A stretch of 64,000 nt of DNA from Brachypterus glaber. Its lineage: Eukaryota > Arthropoda > Insecta > Coleoptera > Kateretidae. Shown piece after piece: positions 11,789-22,945 of the stretch; position 1 is the stretch's first letter, and the number at the start of each line of letters is the position of its first letter. Made by a program: the position numbers and the translations under genes. The stretch covers positions 39,212,774 through 39,276,773 of the forward strand of contig OY294049.1 in assembly GCA_958510825.1 (NCBI GenBank), given 5' to 3'. Below the pieces are notes generated by a model. That model made no database searches. It saw only the letters and a list, made by a program, of their open reading frames with translations, and was not told the DNA's origin.

Positions 11789-12277
11789 TGGAATGTGTGT
11801 GCAAGTGGGAGGCCCGATGTAGGCACGGACGCCTTATAACGCTCTTGACAGAAAGAAGAGAGCGAGAATGATTCCTCCCCCTTACGTCGGAGGCTTTCTT
11901 TTATGCGGAGAACTATACCTGAACTACGCCATGCCCTAATTATTAGTTATAATTACTATTAATGTTATTTAAATATATGAAAAAAAAAACATGTTCTGGA
12001 CTATATTACTTTGAAAGGCATTTTTTATGCATACAAACACTATATTAAATCATATATTCACATCTAAAAATGTTTTATAAACTTTCAAAAGGTACAAAAA
12101 TAGCTTTTAAATTTCACTATTCTTACATCAAAGAGTCTTGCATTTTTAGAAAAAAATCTTTCTGTAAAGCTAGTATATAAGATCAGAATGTGTGAACTTT
12201 TATTTTTATTTCCAAGTACACACAAAAAAGATTTGAATTTTTCTAAAACTAAATTTTTAAAAGGAAAGAATAGCATT
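11789..12277. other. Spacer, nothing recognised
   Basis: A small G+C-richer patch at 11810-11930 separates the foldback from family F7; no gene found. Confidence 0.4.
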
Positions 12278-12611
12278 TATATACCAAGGTAGAAAAGACA
12301 TTTTTTATAGCCGAGCTACGCAGCTAGGGATTTAAGAGTGCGAGGCTATAATAGTCTTCTCTGCCGTAGTTTATGTATTAGTCTTCTCACTACTAGCACT
12401 ATTTAACTATTTTTATTCAAATAATGAAGTAGATTATTAACAGAAATGATATTTCTTGAAATTTTCATAAAAATCAAGTAGCCTTGATCAATGACATTTA
12501 CTTTGAACTGATGTTTAAAAATTTAGTTTTTTTTATATTTACCTAATTATTGATTGCATTAATTGGTAATAATTATAATTAATCATATTTAATAAATAAA
12601 AAGTTATTTCA
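12278..12611 (+). repeat. Dispersed repeat F7, copy 1
   Basis: Matches 45850-46192 in reverse complement over about 330 bp. Landmarks are TATACCAAGGTAGAAAAGAC, ATCAAGTAG..TTGATCAATGACATTTACTT (interrupted) and the ATTGATTG region. No coding frame or clear terminal inverted repeats. Confidence 0.75.
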
Positions 12612-12772
12612 GAGAGAAAAAAATATTATTGCTATAGGTGAGGAAAATTTTAAGATAATAACAAAATATAAGGTCCACCCTAACCTTACATTATGCAGCA
12701 GAGATTAAAAAATGTTTCTGTTTCTCAAGTTTTTATTTTTTGTGGGTAAAACTGTCATATTCTTTTACTTAC

Positions 12773-12881
12773 CTCGTCCTTTCCTTTCATCACACACATT
12801 TTGAAGTCATTCTCGTACGATATCCACGTTAGGCGTTGCTGCTCGTTCAGCTCATTCAGTGTCAGGTTATATACAACGTTT
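12773..12881 (-). CDS. Internal exon of a semaphorin-like gene
   Basis: A 109-nt internal exon with textbook boundaries on the minus strand: a pyrimidine-rich tract ending in CAG immediately upstream (882-884 of the 12-kb block, plus-strand CTG) and the donor GTAAGT immediately downstream (plus-strand ACTTAC at 12767-12772). Only one frame is open. After one leading nucleotide it gives 36 residues ending on a codon boundary, so the upstream intron splits a codon and the downstream intron is phase 0. The peptide contains NVVYNLTL, EQQRLTW and CVMKGKDE. This is the pattern of the early sema-domain blades (the VYNLSL strand, then a tryptophan strand, then C-x-x-KGK before the NYIRV segment). Semaphorins are secreted or membrane axon-guidance ligands that bind plexins. 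The class 1 assignment is inference. No neighbouring exon was found, which implies introns of at least about 12.7 kb on one side and 51 kb on the other if the gene crosses the window. Confidence 0.8.
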
Positions 12882-13110
12882 CTGAAAAAGAAAAATACAA
12901 TTCATAAAATGTGAATTTTAAATCGAGATTTAAACGTGGATTTTACATAAAATATCAAGTGATCGGCAACTATATGCTACAAAAGATTTGATATTGTTGC
13001 CAACATTCAGTAAACAAAAACACTACCCAGACGGTAACTACGGTAGTTATGTCTTGTATTTTTGATGACACCATTTTTGTTCTTATACTAAACATTATAT
13101 TACACTACAT

Positions 13111-13374
13111 TTTTGTTTAACCTCGTACTATTCTACTTAATTAAGCATCCCCTAAGTCCAGCACTTGTGTGGGCTAGTAGTAGAGGGAGCCACCGGCTTT
13201 AATTAACTTTCGAACCAATTTATAGGGAGTGTCCGCTTCACTTACGCCTTCGCCAAATTTCAATTATTAATTAACTGAAAAAGGCAAATCGGCGCCGGTG
13301 AGAATCGAACTCACGCTATTTGGGTAGTAAACTCGTCAAGTACGACGCGGTAGTCCACTACACCAATCCTCCCA
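13111..13374 (-). mobile_element. tRNA-derived SINE, copy 2 (SINE-A, best preserved)
   Basis: On the minus strand the head has an intact box A (TGGTGTAGTGGACTACC, complement of about 13349-13365) and an intact box B (GAGTTCGATTCTCACC, complement of 13297-13312). These are the two internal RNA polymerase III promoter elements. The body and tail match the copy at 1325-1580. The tail lacks a long poly(A). It lies in the presumed intron 230 bp upstream of the semaphorin exon, in the same transcriptional orientation. Confidence 0.85.
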
Positions 13375-13849
13375 CAATGAAGTTTTTTGCAGACCAACTA
13401 AATTTAATAGATTGCAGTTTTGCCATAATAAAGAAAATGGATTTTTCAAAATGGGCAATAACTTTTTGTTTGTTAAATATTTGTTGTAATAAAGGTTAGT
13501 AAATACTGATAAAACTTGATAATAGAAAATCATCAGCACTGCAGAGATTGCCAATATAGATATATTTGTTATTTTTAACGAGAATAGTATTACTTCGGCA
13601 AAACGTGGAAAAGTATTGCATACATGCTCGAAAAGTAAAAAAAAAATCGTTTATTTTTTGGTTTTCTTGATATTTCGGGATCTTCTAGGTCCTCAAATAA
13701 AAAATTGCCAAAAAATATCAACAATATATATATATATTATTTTAAAATTATAATAATATTTATTTTTATTCATAATGGGCTATTAAATTAAAATTTTACC
13801 CAAGCTAATGATACCTAAAATTATATTTTTAAATAAAATTATGGACCAG
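13375..13849. other. Spacer, nothing recognised
   Basis: A+T-rich, including a short (AT)n run near 13727-13740. The 72-codon minus frame at 13336-13554 overlaps the SINE and is not credible. Confidence 0.4.
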
Positions 13850-14095
13850 TGTAGCGAAAAAATGAGGGGTTGAGACCCACCTATTATTATGTATTTTGGG
13901 ATACATTTTGGGGTGCTGAACACGAATCTGTCATAAAAAAGGCATTTCATGGGCTCATTTTTTTGCTACACTGAAATAATATTTTATTTAATTATTAATT
14001 TACCATTTTAGACAGTTTTTTCAGTGTAGCAAAAAAATGAGCCCATGAAGTTCTTTTTTTATGACAGATTCAGTATCCCAAAATACATAAGAATT
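13850..14095. repeat. Foldback element with about 70-bp arms
   Basis: Arms at about 13915-13980 and 14018-14085 share TCAGTGTAGCAAAAAAATGA, GCCCATGA and the ATGACAGATTC block in opposite orientation. A partial direct echo of the same motif (CAGTGTAGCGAAAAAATGAG) lies at 13849. Confidence 0.7.
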
Positions 14096-14979
14096 CCACC
14101 ATCATAAAACTACCATTTTCACAAATTATTTGGATTTTTTTAATTGTCAAAATAATGTTTTATTAACCCCGAATTTGAAACTGAAAATAGTCAATCTAAC
14201 ATAGGAAATTCTACCAACCATAGAACAAGAAGTGAAATAGTCTTGATAGGGTACGTTATACCCTGGGTACACACGTGCAATTTTTTATCCAATGTCTATT
14301 AATTTAAAATTGGTTAAGCACTTTTCACTATCTATATGTTGGCCATCGATAAAATATTTCATTAATTTCGATTCTGCAATCGGATATTACAGTTTTGCAG
14401 AGACAGTAATCCATTTAAAATTATCTCCGCAGCCCCATAGCAGAAGTTTAGGGGTTCTAAATAAAAATAACCATTTTTTAGGATTTTAGGATGTAAAATT
14501 GGTAATTTAAGGATAAATTTAAGACAGAATTTTTAAAAGTTTCGGTTTTGTAGGACAAAACAAAAAGCTGAAAAAAAAATGGTTTTCACTCTCTTACCTC
14601 ACCTAGATCTTCACCAAAAACAATCCCATCCGAGAACTTTATATAAGGAACCTATACACAATAAATTTTTTTCAACTCGAGACTTTCCTTGGGCAGAGCT
14701 ATAAGGTGGTAGATATTTTAAATAATTTCGAGTTTTTTTAGCAAAAATTTACAACAGCGACAAAATGTTTTTTTTATGTGGTTGTGTTGTTAATTAAAAA
14801 AAAATATTTTTTTATTGCAAAAATATTCAAAAAAATATTAGTAACTATCGAACGAACTGACCTAGAGACTATATATTTGATAGACGTCTAGATATAGGCA
14901 TTATGGAAAGTCATTTTGATACTAAATTTGATACTAAATTTGAAGTCTCCAGACAGTTTTGTTCAGGAAACTAAGAACT
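14096..14979. other. Spacer, nothing recognised
   Basis: No gene; the small plus frame at 14292-14489 has no features. Confidence 0.4.
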
Positions 14980-15217
14980 ACAACATATCACCAATTTTAG
15001 CGAAATCCGCGTGGAAACACATTTTCCTCACGTAGGCTTGTGTGAAAAACTTCAAATAATATTTCTTTTAAACTTTTTAAAATTTGGAAAACAGAACTAC
15101 AACATATCACAAATTTTAGCAAAATCCGCGCGGATACACATTTTCCTCACGTGCCGGGTCCTTTAGGCTTGTGTGAAAAACTTCAAATATTTCTTTTAAA
15201 CTTTTAAAAATTTGGAG
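14980..15217 (+). repeat. Tandem duplication, about 115-bp unit, two copies
   Basis: Two adjacent direct copies begin GAACTACAACATATCAC (about 14986 and 15092) and run through AAATCCGCG, ACACATTTTCCTCACGT and AGGCTTGTGTGAAAAACTTC. The second copy has an extra GCCGGGTCCTTT insertion. Confidence 0.75.
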
Positions 15218-15717
15218 AAAAGTTTTATAATATTGTTAAAATAAATTAAATTTCCATACAGAAACAATTTGTCATGAAAAAAACTGAAAGAAAATCGTTA
15301 TTTTAAAAAGATAAATTGAAAAAACAAAGGAAAAAAGTAAACAATCCTCCAAAATGTGCAGCAATTAGATAAAAGTACGGTTTGTTTCATTAATATGTTT
15401 AGTGTTCCGTAGAATTAGCACAATTCTGTTATTTATATCCCGGTTTTTGAAAAGGATAAAAATGATAAACGGCATTACTAAAATGCCCATTAAGGTGGCT
15501 CACAATTTGTGAATCTTAGAAGATACTCTATAAACTGTCTTTAAAAACTCAGAAAAAAGTGAGTTTTAAGGATTTTATTTGAAAAAATTATTGTTTTTTC
15601 CTGAATTTCTGCTGTCAATGCTTTAATTTTTCACTACAATATAATAATTATATTGACTGAAATGTATATACTCATTTGCTTAATTAGCTTTCCAAGGAAT
15701 TTTCACTACGTTTACCA
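15218..15717. other. Spacer, nothing recognised
   Basis: A+T-rich with no supported feature. Confidence 0.4.
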
Positions 15718-15850
15718 TACCGTCGTATTTTGCACTTAAACCATTTTACAATGGTAATTTGCTTTTCCTACCATGGTAAAATTATTGATATTATATTATT
15801 CAAAATAGGATGCTATTTAGGTACTATTTTGTGATGATGTCAGTCTGAAT
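15718..15850 (+). repeat. Short palindromic repeat F19, copy 1
   Basis: Contains CCATGGTAA and TGGTAATTTGCTTTT hairpin segments and ends in TTTTGTGATGATGTCA. The same order occurs at 24918-25075. Confidence 0.65.
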
Positions 15851-16144
15851 CGCTGTGAATTTGACTGTACCGATTTTTTTGGCCAGCCTTAATGCGCATG
15901 GCAAAAACTCCCATTGCGAATGCAGTACGTATTGCAGACAATATAATTTGTCAGAGTGCACTGGATTATTGACTTGTTTATAGTGATTGTTGCCGACTAT
16001 CTACCGATCAATTGTCGCTAACAAAATGAATAAAAGGTTATTACTTTAAGTCCAAGGGGAAAACTAACGACAATGAACGTGGGGCAATTTAAATATAACA
16101 GCTATTTTATTAGCTCCTTCTCCTTAATAGCCTCTATTTATATA
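15851..16144. other. Spacer, nothing recognised
   Basis: No feature supported. Confidence 0.4.
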
Positions 16145-16935
16145 CTCAGAAAATGTCATTGTAATTTTAATACTAAATTTTATTTGTAAATACATATTTG
16201 TTATTTATATCGCCATCATTGGTATTTAATACTTTACTTGAGATATTAAATACTGCAATGTGTGTATTGTATACAAAATGTTGTCATACTAACATAGAGA
16301 CCGTGCTGGTACATTTGGATCCCCACGCAACATGTGTTTATTAATACTAGCATGTTATAGTAAAAATTACTGTTAGATTTGGTAAAGCATATCACACTTA
16401 TAGTATTGTATACTTTGAGTTGTTGTGAAGTTGTATTACTGATCTAGTTTAAAGTATGTTACAGTATTTAGAAAAATTAACAATCGGCAAATAAACCAAA
16501 ATTTTGATTAGTAATAAAATAAAGATTGCAACGACACACAATTACACACTGATAAAATAATCGATCCTTTTTTTACTTTTCTCTGTATTATTACTAATAA
16601 AAATTTTGGTATTATTTACCGATTGTTATTTTACTAAATACTGTAACATACTTTAAACTAAATCAATAACAAAACAACTACAACTTAAAGTATACCAAAC
16701 TATAACTGTGATATAATTTACCAAATGTTATAGTATTAATAAATACATGTTGTGTGGAGATCCAAATGTACCAGCACGGTACCTATGTTAGTGTGACAAA
16801 ATTTTGTATACAATACACACATTACAGTATTTAATATCACATGTAAAGTATTAAATACCAATGATGGCGATATAAATAAAAAATATGTATTAACAAATAA
16901 CATTCAGTATTAAAAATAAAATGAAATTTTCTGAG
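16145..16935. repeat. Large palindromic element F8 (two arms of about 350-370 bp)
   Basis: Arms at 16145-16516 and 16588-16935 are inverted copies over nearly their whole length. Landmarks from the outside in are CTCAGAAAAT, TATCGCCATCATTGGTATTT, GTGTGTATTGTATACAAAAT, GGATCCCCACGCAACATG and AACAATCGG with their complements. The centre is only about 70 bp. A one-arm copy with an internal deletion is at 40247-40538. Confidence 0.85.
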
Positions 16936-17336
16936 TGTAGTGAAACAATAGTTTCCTTTGAATGTACTTTAAGGCTTATATTAAATACAGCCGGGAGGAA
17001 ATAATGAAATAAAAATGGCCATCAGCTCTTAGACTATTAAGATTTCCAAAAAGTTGTAATTTCTGTGAAGAAAATCTAATAGTTTCCTACCGTAATGATT
17101 TTGCTTCAAAGGCTGTTAAAATTAAACGAAAATATCAAGATTTTTTAACGCATAATTATATTGTAATTAATGTTATAATATCGTTCTGTATCATTAAAAC
17201 TTGCTTAATTTTGCAATTTATAAAGTAATTGAAAAAGCGATACGTTTTTAATTAGCAGATAATGAAAAATCAATCTTGTTTTCCGTAGGAAAATCTAAAA
17301 CTTTAAATCAATCACCTAAAAAAAAATAAAGTCAGT
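16936..17336. other. Spacer, nothing recognised
   Basis: No feature supported. Confidence 0.4.
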
Positions 17337-17531
17337 GTACTTAGTACCGTCAACTGGGGTGACTTCGAACGATGTGGGTTACTTTGGACAATTATTAGCA
17401 AAACTCTCTGAACCAAAGCAGGTGTGCCAAAGTAGTGGGGTTATGTGCATGCTTTGGTTGATAGAGTTTTTCGAAAAAGTGTCCGAAGTCACACACATCG
17501 TCCGAAGTCACCCCAGTTGACGATACTTAGT
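17337..17531. repeat. Palindromic MITE F4 (190 bp)
   Basis: Inverted ends ACTTAGTACCGTCAACTGGG and its near-complement at 17505-17530 flank a second internal inverted pair (ACCAAAGCA / TGCTTTGGT). A related, shorter copy is at 47999-48142, and single ends occur near 30821 and 30956. Confidence 0.75.
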
Positions 17532-18228
17532 AGTGAGTGTTTATTGTTAAAACAGATTGCAAATTTTTTTTTGTTTACACTTTCGAATGCGTCTGCGAAA
17601 TCTAAATAAATACCTGTTCCTACCAGACAAATTTTAGTTTAAAACCTCTTGTACTACAAATTGGGGATAATAAAGAAAAAAAAGTAAGAAGAAATTCTAA
17701 ATAGTATTTTATTTTCCAACAACCCGGCGACGTTTAATTGTAAAAACGATGTTGCAAAATATCTGCAAGTTTATTTTTGATAAGAAAACACGCCAGTGTT
17801 ATAAATTATCTGTTTTTCTCGAAAAGAAAGAATAAAGTCAATCTAGTCGGTTTTTCTTGTTAAAACAGAATGCGAATGAGCCTTTAACATTCTGTATACA
17901 GCAAGGACCGACACCCTTTAAGCATGATTGGAGCTTCCAGCCAGATAGTGCTCCTTGTTAAGATTAAGAAACGAAAACTACAATCAGAGCGTGACCCGAC
18001 TACTTCTCTCGAAGGACCAATGAAACAAACAAAACCGCCGCCGCTCAGGCCATTATCTTGGAATATTAATACAATTTATGGCCATTGTTTGACCTTTAAT
18101 CCTACTTTACTTGTGAATTATTGAAGCTAATAAGATTAGTGGCAAAAAATAACTGATAAAAAAGTGCCTATCACACACAGACAAATATTGCCTTAAATGT
18201 AGATATGGTAATTTGTATATAACGAAGA
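17532..18228. other. Spacer, nothing recognised
   Basis: The segment at 17880-18080 has more balanced composition with a 66-codon frame, but no recognisable product. Confidence 0.4.
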
Positions 18229-18756
18229 ATAGTATATTCTATAACTAGTATGGAATAGACATATTCCGCGCGAGCGGAAACTTTGTCATACGAGCCGGCA
18301 GGCGAGTATGACTGTCCCGCGAGCGCAGAATGACTATTCCATACGTGTTGTAGACTATACTTTTTCTTCGACTGCAAATATGAAACACTTAATGGCTTTA
18401 AACTGCGGACAAGGTTAAAAACAATGTTTTTTGTGACTCGACATTGTAAATGCAACAAAACACATATTTTTATATAAAGCAATTAATATTATTTAATAAT
18501 TTTATCAAATCCGTACTTAAAAAAGATTTTTATTTAATTTTAGCACATTACTACTAAATTATAGTGCAAAAATTGAAGGTTATGTCAGATTGTTATGACA
18601 TATATCAGGTTTAAATATTTAAAAATAGATGGAGCAGTTTTAATTTTTTGAACTAAATTGATAAAAAAACTGGTCAAATATTAAGAAAAACTAATAAACT
18701 TAATTTTAAAGCAAAACTTTAAATTGCATTAAATTATTCAATATTTCATGGTAAAA

Positions 18757-18808
<52 letters not shown>

Positions 18809-18967
18809 TACAGTTTTCTTTACTTTAATAAACAAGAGATGGCACTACATGTGTTCATTCTAACACTTGATACGGAAGATTCATACCGTATCTAGAGCTA
18901 GAATGGATTCATTCTGTGTTTGAAAAGTGTGTGTATTTGCTTACATTCTAAAGCAGTCGTAGAAAAA
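18229..18967 (+). mobile_element. 740-bp non-autonomous element F5, copy 1
   Basis: One of three long copies (others at 35371-36056, plus, and 39117-39820, minus). It starts AGTATATTCTATAACTAG, carries a strong G+C-rich hairpin (TATGGAATAG ... CTATTCCATA, about 18250-18345), then an A+T-rich body with an (AT)n tract at about 18768-18806. It ends with a second hairpin (GATACGG ... CCGTATC) and AAGCAGTCGTAGAAAAA. The open frame antisense to the first 250 bp is partly kept in all three copies but has no recognisable domain. Superfamily unknown; the hairpin near one end recalls Helitron-like elements but is not diagnostic. Confidence 0.8.
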
Positions 18968-20206
18968 ATATATTCTTCTTTTATGCATACAATATTCTTA
19001 TCTTTTCATATTTAAATACAATTTTGCTTTAAATAAGAATATATTCTCTTCGTTATATCCAAATCACACATTCTTGATCTAAGACAATATTTTTTTCTGT
19101 GCAGATATTGGCCTTATCACCTCAGTGGTGGATTTATACTATTTGACGAACAAAAAAATATCAAATTGATAGTAACTTTATATTTTCTGTCAGATTAACA
19201 TGATTAAATACATGAAAAAAGATTATTTAAACCAAATAAATATGGCATTTACTCAAATGAAATAGTTGGAGAGCCGGTGTTCATTTTTATTTCATTATTT
19301 GCTCCCGGCTATATTTTATATATATCTTAAAGTATTTTCAAAATGCTAGACTCCGGATCCGGTTCCTTTGTTTGCTAGAAGCTCCAAAAGCTATGGCAAT
19401 GAGTTACCAAAAAATCTATTTTTAACTTCCGAATCATATACATATTTCATTTAATACATTCAGATTAAGCTATTTTCAGCAGTCTTTAAAAAGTGCCTTT
19501 AAAATATGTAAATATTTAAAATGATCAAAATTTGCGTTACGTAATACTTGAACGTTGCCCAATCGCTTTTTTGGTAAAAGTGGGAGGATTTTTATTAAAA
19601 TGAATTTAATTTGCAAAGAGCAAAAATGCTTAAAAAATAAATTCGGTTGCCTCAAAGAAACCTCTGTTTCAGAATTTAACGCGGAAAATTGTGGTAAAAG
19701 TTTCTAGCATTACTAGTTTTTGCATGTGGCTTCTTTTAAGAAATAAACTGGATACGCTTAACTTAAATATATTAAAATAATTAAAGAAGACTTTGCAATA
19801 ATATCCTTTTACTAAAATTTAGATAAAGGTTATACTTATGGTGTAGTGTTATTACATTTTAATGCTAAACCGAGTCTTAAGGAATACGAGTATTATTAGC
19901 AAGATGGCGTCAATGTCCTCTTTTAAATGGAAAGATTATGCCAGAAATCGGTTGGCCCATTTGTCGCCATAAAGCAGTATATTTTGCAGCCACCCTGGGA
20001 GACCATCCAATGAAAAACCATTTTTATAGCTCCTCTGCTACAGACGAAGGCAAAAAGATTTCGGCTATAAGATTCGCGATACAGCGTAAAGAGTTTATTT
20101 TGATTTTTTTTTATCAAACTTATTATCCGTAAGTAGGAAGATACGTGAAATAGTACACTGGGAAAACTGTACCTACCAAAAATTTAGCAATCATTGCCAA
20201 AACACC
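18968..20206. other. Spacer, nothing recognised
   Basis: A+T-rich. Opposed 64-codon frames at 19923-20132 are on top of each other and not credible as genes. Confidence 0.4.
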
Positions 20207-20509
20207 GAGAAAATAGTATATTATTTAACGAGCGTATAATAATTCATATTAATCAGTGAGGGTGAATTTGGGACACGAGCCGATAGGCCAGTTGCCTAAT
20301 CACCCGAATCATTAATAGATATTATACGCGAGTAGAATACTATACTTTATCCACGGCCGTTTTGGGTTTTAAACGGTTTATTTTTATAGACCCGTGATTA
20401 ATAGGCCTATTACACACGGCCGTGGATAATAGTATATTATTCAATGAGCGTATAATAATTGCTATTAATCAATGTGGGTGAATTTTGGGACACGAGCCGA
20501 AAGGCGATA
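20207..20509. repeat. Multi-hairpin repeat F3, copy 2
   Basis: Contains a GAGCGTATAATAATT ... ATATTATACGC hairpin (20229-20331), the CCACGGCCG ... CGGCCGTGG module (20351-20427) and the start of another GAGCGTATAATAATTGC hairpin. That last hairpin is cut off by the foldback element beginning at 20510. Confidence 0.7.
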
Positions 20510-21240
20510 TTTTAATATATTTTTTCTATTTTGCGAATCTTATAAGCTTATAATCATGCGCATTTTGCGTGTTCTTATAGGCCCATATGAGGGCTGTACT
20601 TTTTGTTCTTTTGGGTTGGCAACAGACCTGGTCTATCGGTTGACGTTTTCCGTGCAAATGTCAATGCCGCTTTAAAGTTGAATTTTCTACAAAATTTTGT
20701 GTTATTTTTACCATGTTAAAATTGTGGCTTGGTTAATTGCAGTAAAAAAGAGAAGAGATGACTATAAAATATATCAAAATTTACTCTTAGAATTTTAAAC
20801 ATGGTGTAAACTGTAATGCCAATCCAAAAGAAAAATCCCTAAATCAGTCATCAATTTAAATGTAAGTTTTTTTAAGTTTAGAGCAAAATAGAAAAAATTG
20901 TATAAAGCACTCGTTTCATAACAGCTTTTTAGCGCACTAGTACTGTATGTTATGAAACTAGTACTTTAATATACTATTATAGTCATGTCTTCTCTTTTTT
21001 ACTGCAATTAACCTAGCCACAATTATAACAAGGTAAAAAATAACCTAAACACAAAATTTTTTACAAAATTAAACTCTAAACCGACTTTGACATTTGTACG
21101 GAAAACGTCAAACGATAGGCTTTTGTGTTGCCAACCCAAAAGAAAACAAAGTAAACAAATCTTATGGGCCTATAAGAACACGCAAAATGCATGTGATTAT
21201 GAGCTTATAAGAGTCGCAAAATAGAAAAAATATATTTAAA
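20510..21240. repeat. 730-bp foldback element F10
   Basis: Arms of about 250 bp at 20510-20775 and 20985-21240. Landmarks are CTATTTTGCGA, CTTATAAGCTTATAATCAT, TGCGTGTTCTTATAGGCCCA, TTTTGGGTTGGCAAC and GAAAACGTCAA-type blocks in inverted orientation. The centre carries its own small inverted pair (CTAGTAC). Its insertion truncates an F3 copy. Confidence 0.8.
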
Positions 21241-21599
21241 CCATATTGAGTTATCCAAAAGTAAGACTATCTGCTACTTGTTAGCCGTGATTTTATCGTC
21301 AAAAGTAACAAAAGCTGTTACGAGTGACAGCTCAGGGGACATTATAACAAATTGAACTATTAAAGTGACTAGTACCGACTATAAACGTTGAATTCATGAT
21401 GATTATTTGTAGTTTACTAAATCCAGACATATCGCAGACATTTCCCCACAAATAAAAAGAGAAAATTCTAATAAATAGCAGTTATCGTGATCATTTAGCT
21501 TTTTATTCATTTTACAAAACATTCATAATATCGCAAATCCCGAAGAAAAGTTTAATAACTCTAAAAGTTGTAAAAATTAGTTTTTTTTTTCTAAATTAG
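21241..21599. other. Spacer, nothing recognised
   Basis: No feature supported. Confidence 0.4.
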
Positions 21600-21840
21600 T
21601 AGTAAAAGAACACTCTAGCGGACAGAGAGACAAACCTATACCCACTTTTTTTAATTTTCCTGACGTTTCGTGAAATTTTAAGTCGGACAACCTAAACAAA
21701 TTTTTTTATTTTACGGGTGGAAATACCCGACCGAAAAATATTTTTTTTTGCATTTTTGGCTTAAGAAACGTCGAGAAAATGTCAAAAAGTGTGTGTTAAA
21801 AGAATATCTGTATCTGTCGGTCTATATGTAAACCTTATAA
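21600..21840. repeat. Foldback repeat with GACGTTTC ends
   Basis: Inverted arms at about 21605-21680 and 21762-21838 share CCCACTTTTT, CTGACGTTTC and GGACAGA-type blocks. One arm recurs at 34330-34400 beside (GTCT)n. Despite GAAACGTC, no CUGANGA box is present, so this is not a hammerhead. Confidence 0.6.
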
Positions 21841-22664
21841 CGTTTTAAGGGAATGTCGGATTTAAAAAAATATTTCTCCAAACGATTCAGGACCTTTTCT
21901 ATTTGCGTCACATCAAATATGGTTAACATTAGCGTAGGGCAAGGGTGGCAAAATGAACAAAAACTGTAATTTTTAGCGATATCTCACTAATTATTTATAG
22001 TAGGACAACATTTTTTGCATACATGATAATAATGTTTAATTCCCTATTACTATTAGTTCCAGAGAAATAAGCATTTTAATAAATTTTAATATATTTTTAC
22101 ATTTTTAATTACATTTTTTTTTTAATTACATGTCAAATTTTGATACTAGTAAAACTTCAATCATAGGTTAAATTAATTTTAATTAATTTTTGTTTTAATA
22201 AATTTCTAATCATGGTGCGGTCAGAAAAACAATCCAATAAAGCTACAAAGAAAAAACAATTTGATATCTTATTTTAGAAACATCCTCATTTTCCACCCGT
22301 CTAGAAAAGGTACCCGTTTCACATTTTTTTGTTAATTCCCAAATCATACATTAATGCAATTTCGGCACCGTTAGTACCGAAGTAAAAACGTTTCATTTAC
22401 AACTTTTAATTTAGGAGAGCCGTCAAAAGGAAACTGGATCATACGAAATTGAAAGGAGCCCGAAACTCCGATGAAAACATCGCATAAATCTGAAAAACTT
22501 TTTCTAAGATTTCAGGCAAATAAAGGAAGTTATAGTTGCCGTCACCATTAGCACAGGTAGGATTATAACAAGCCGAAAATGTATTTATTGCGTCGCACAA
22601 CATAGCAGTCTCTTCGTAAAGAGTATATTATCTATTTTTTATTATTAAATATATTTTAATCATT
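21841..22664. other. Spacer, nothing recognised
   Basis: No feature supported. Confidence 0.4.
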
Positions 22665-22830
22665 TATTATAATTAGTAAGAATTGAATAAAAAATATTTT
22701 ATAATACATGGGCGAAAAGTTAATTTTCGATTTCGTAAGGTTCATTATCCTCGGGACGGAGGCCCTCGGATTCTTAAAACCTACTCAATCGAAAAATTTA
22801 ACTTTTTGCCCTTGTATATGATTGTATTAT
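22665..22830 (-). repeat. Hairpin repeat F17, copy 1
   Basis: Inverted ends GGGCGAAAAGTTAA and TTAACTTTTTGCCC flank a G+C-rich inner hairpin (CTCGGGA ... CCCTCGG). A second copy is at 54185-54345 in opposite orientation, with the same AATAAAAAATATTTTATAAT flank. Confidence 0.7.
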
Positions 22831-22869
22831 AAATAACCATTATTTGCGTTTTACTATAAATTATAACAT

Positions 22870-22945
22870 TGTTTAATCTCGTACTATTCTATTTAATTAA
22901 GCATCCCCTAAGTCCAGGACTTGTGTGGGCTAGTAGTAGAGGGAA
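22870..22945 (-). mobile_element. SINE-A tail fragment
   Basis: About 75 bp matching the tail half of the SINE at 13111-13374 (CTCGTACTATTCTA through GGGCTAGTAGTAGAGGGAA). The tRNA-like head is absent. Confidence 0.7.

Noticed and set aside
13297..13374. tRNA gene on the minus strand
   Set aside because: Same reason; it is the head of SINE-A, which has further copies in the window.
18171..18482. 103-codon minus frame, echoed at 35245-35616 and 39566-39763, as a protein gene
   Set aside because: It lies on the F5 repeat over a hairpin, has no recognisable domain and changes length in each copy. Kept only as a question in the F5 finding.
21655..21670. GAAACGTC on the minus strand as a hammerhead
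   Set aside because: No CUGANGA box within range; it belongs to a foldback repeat arm.
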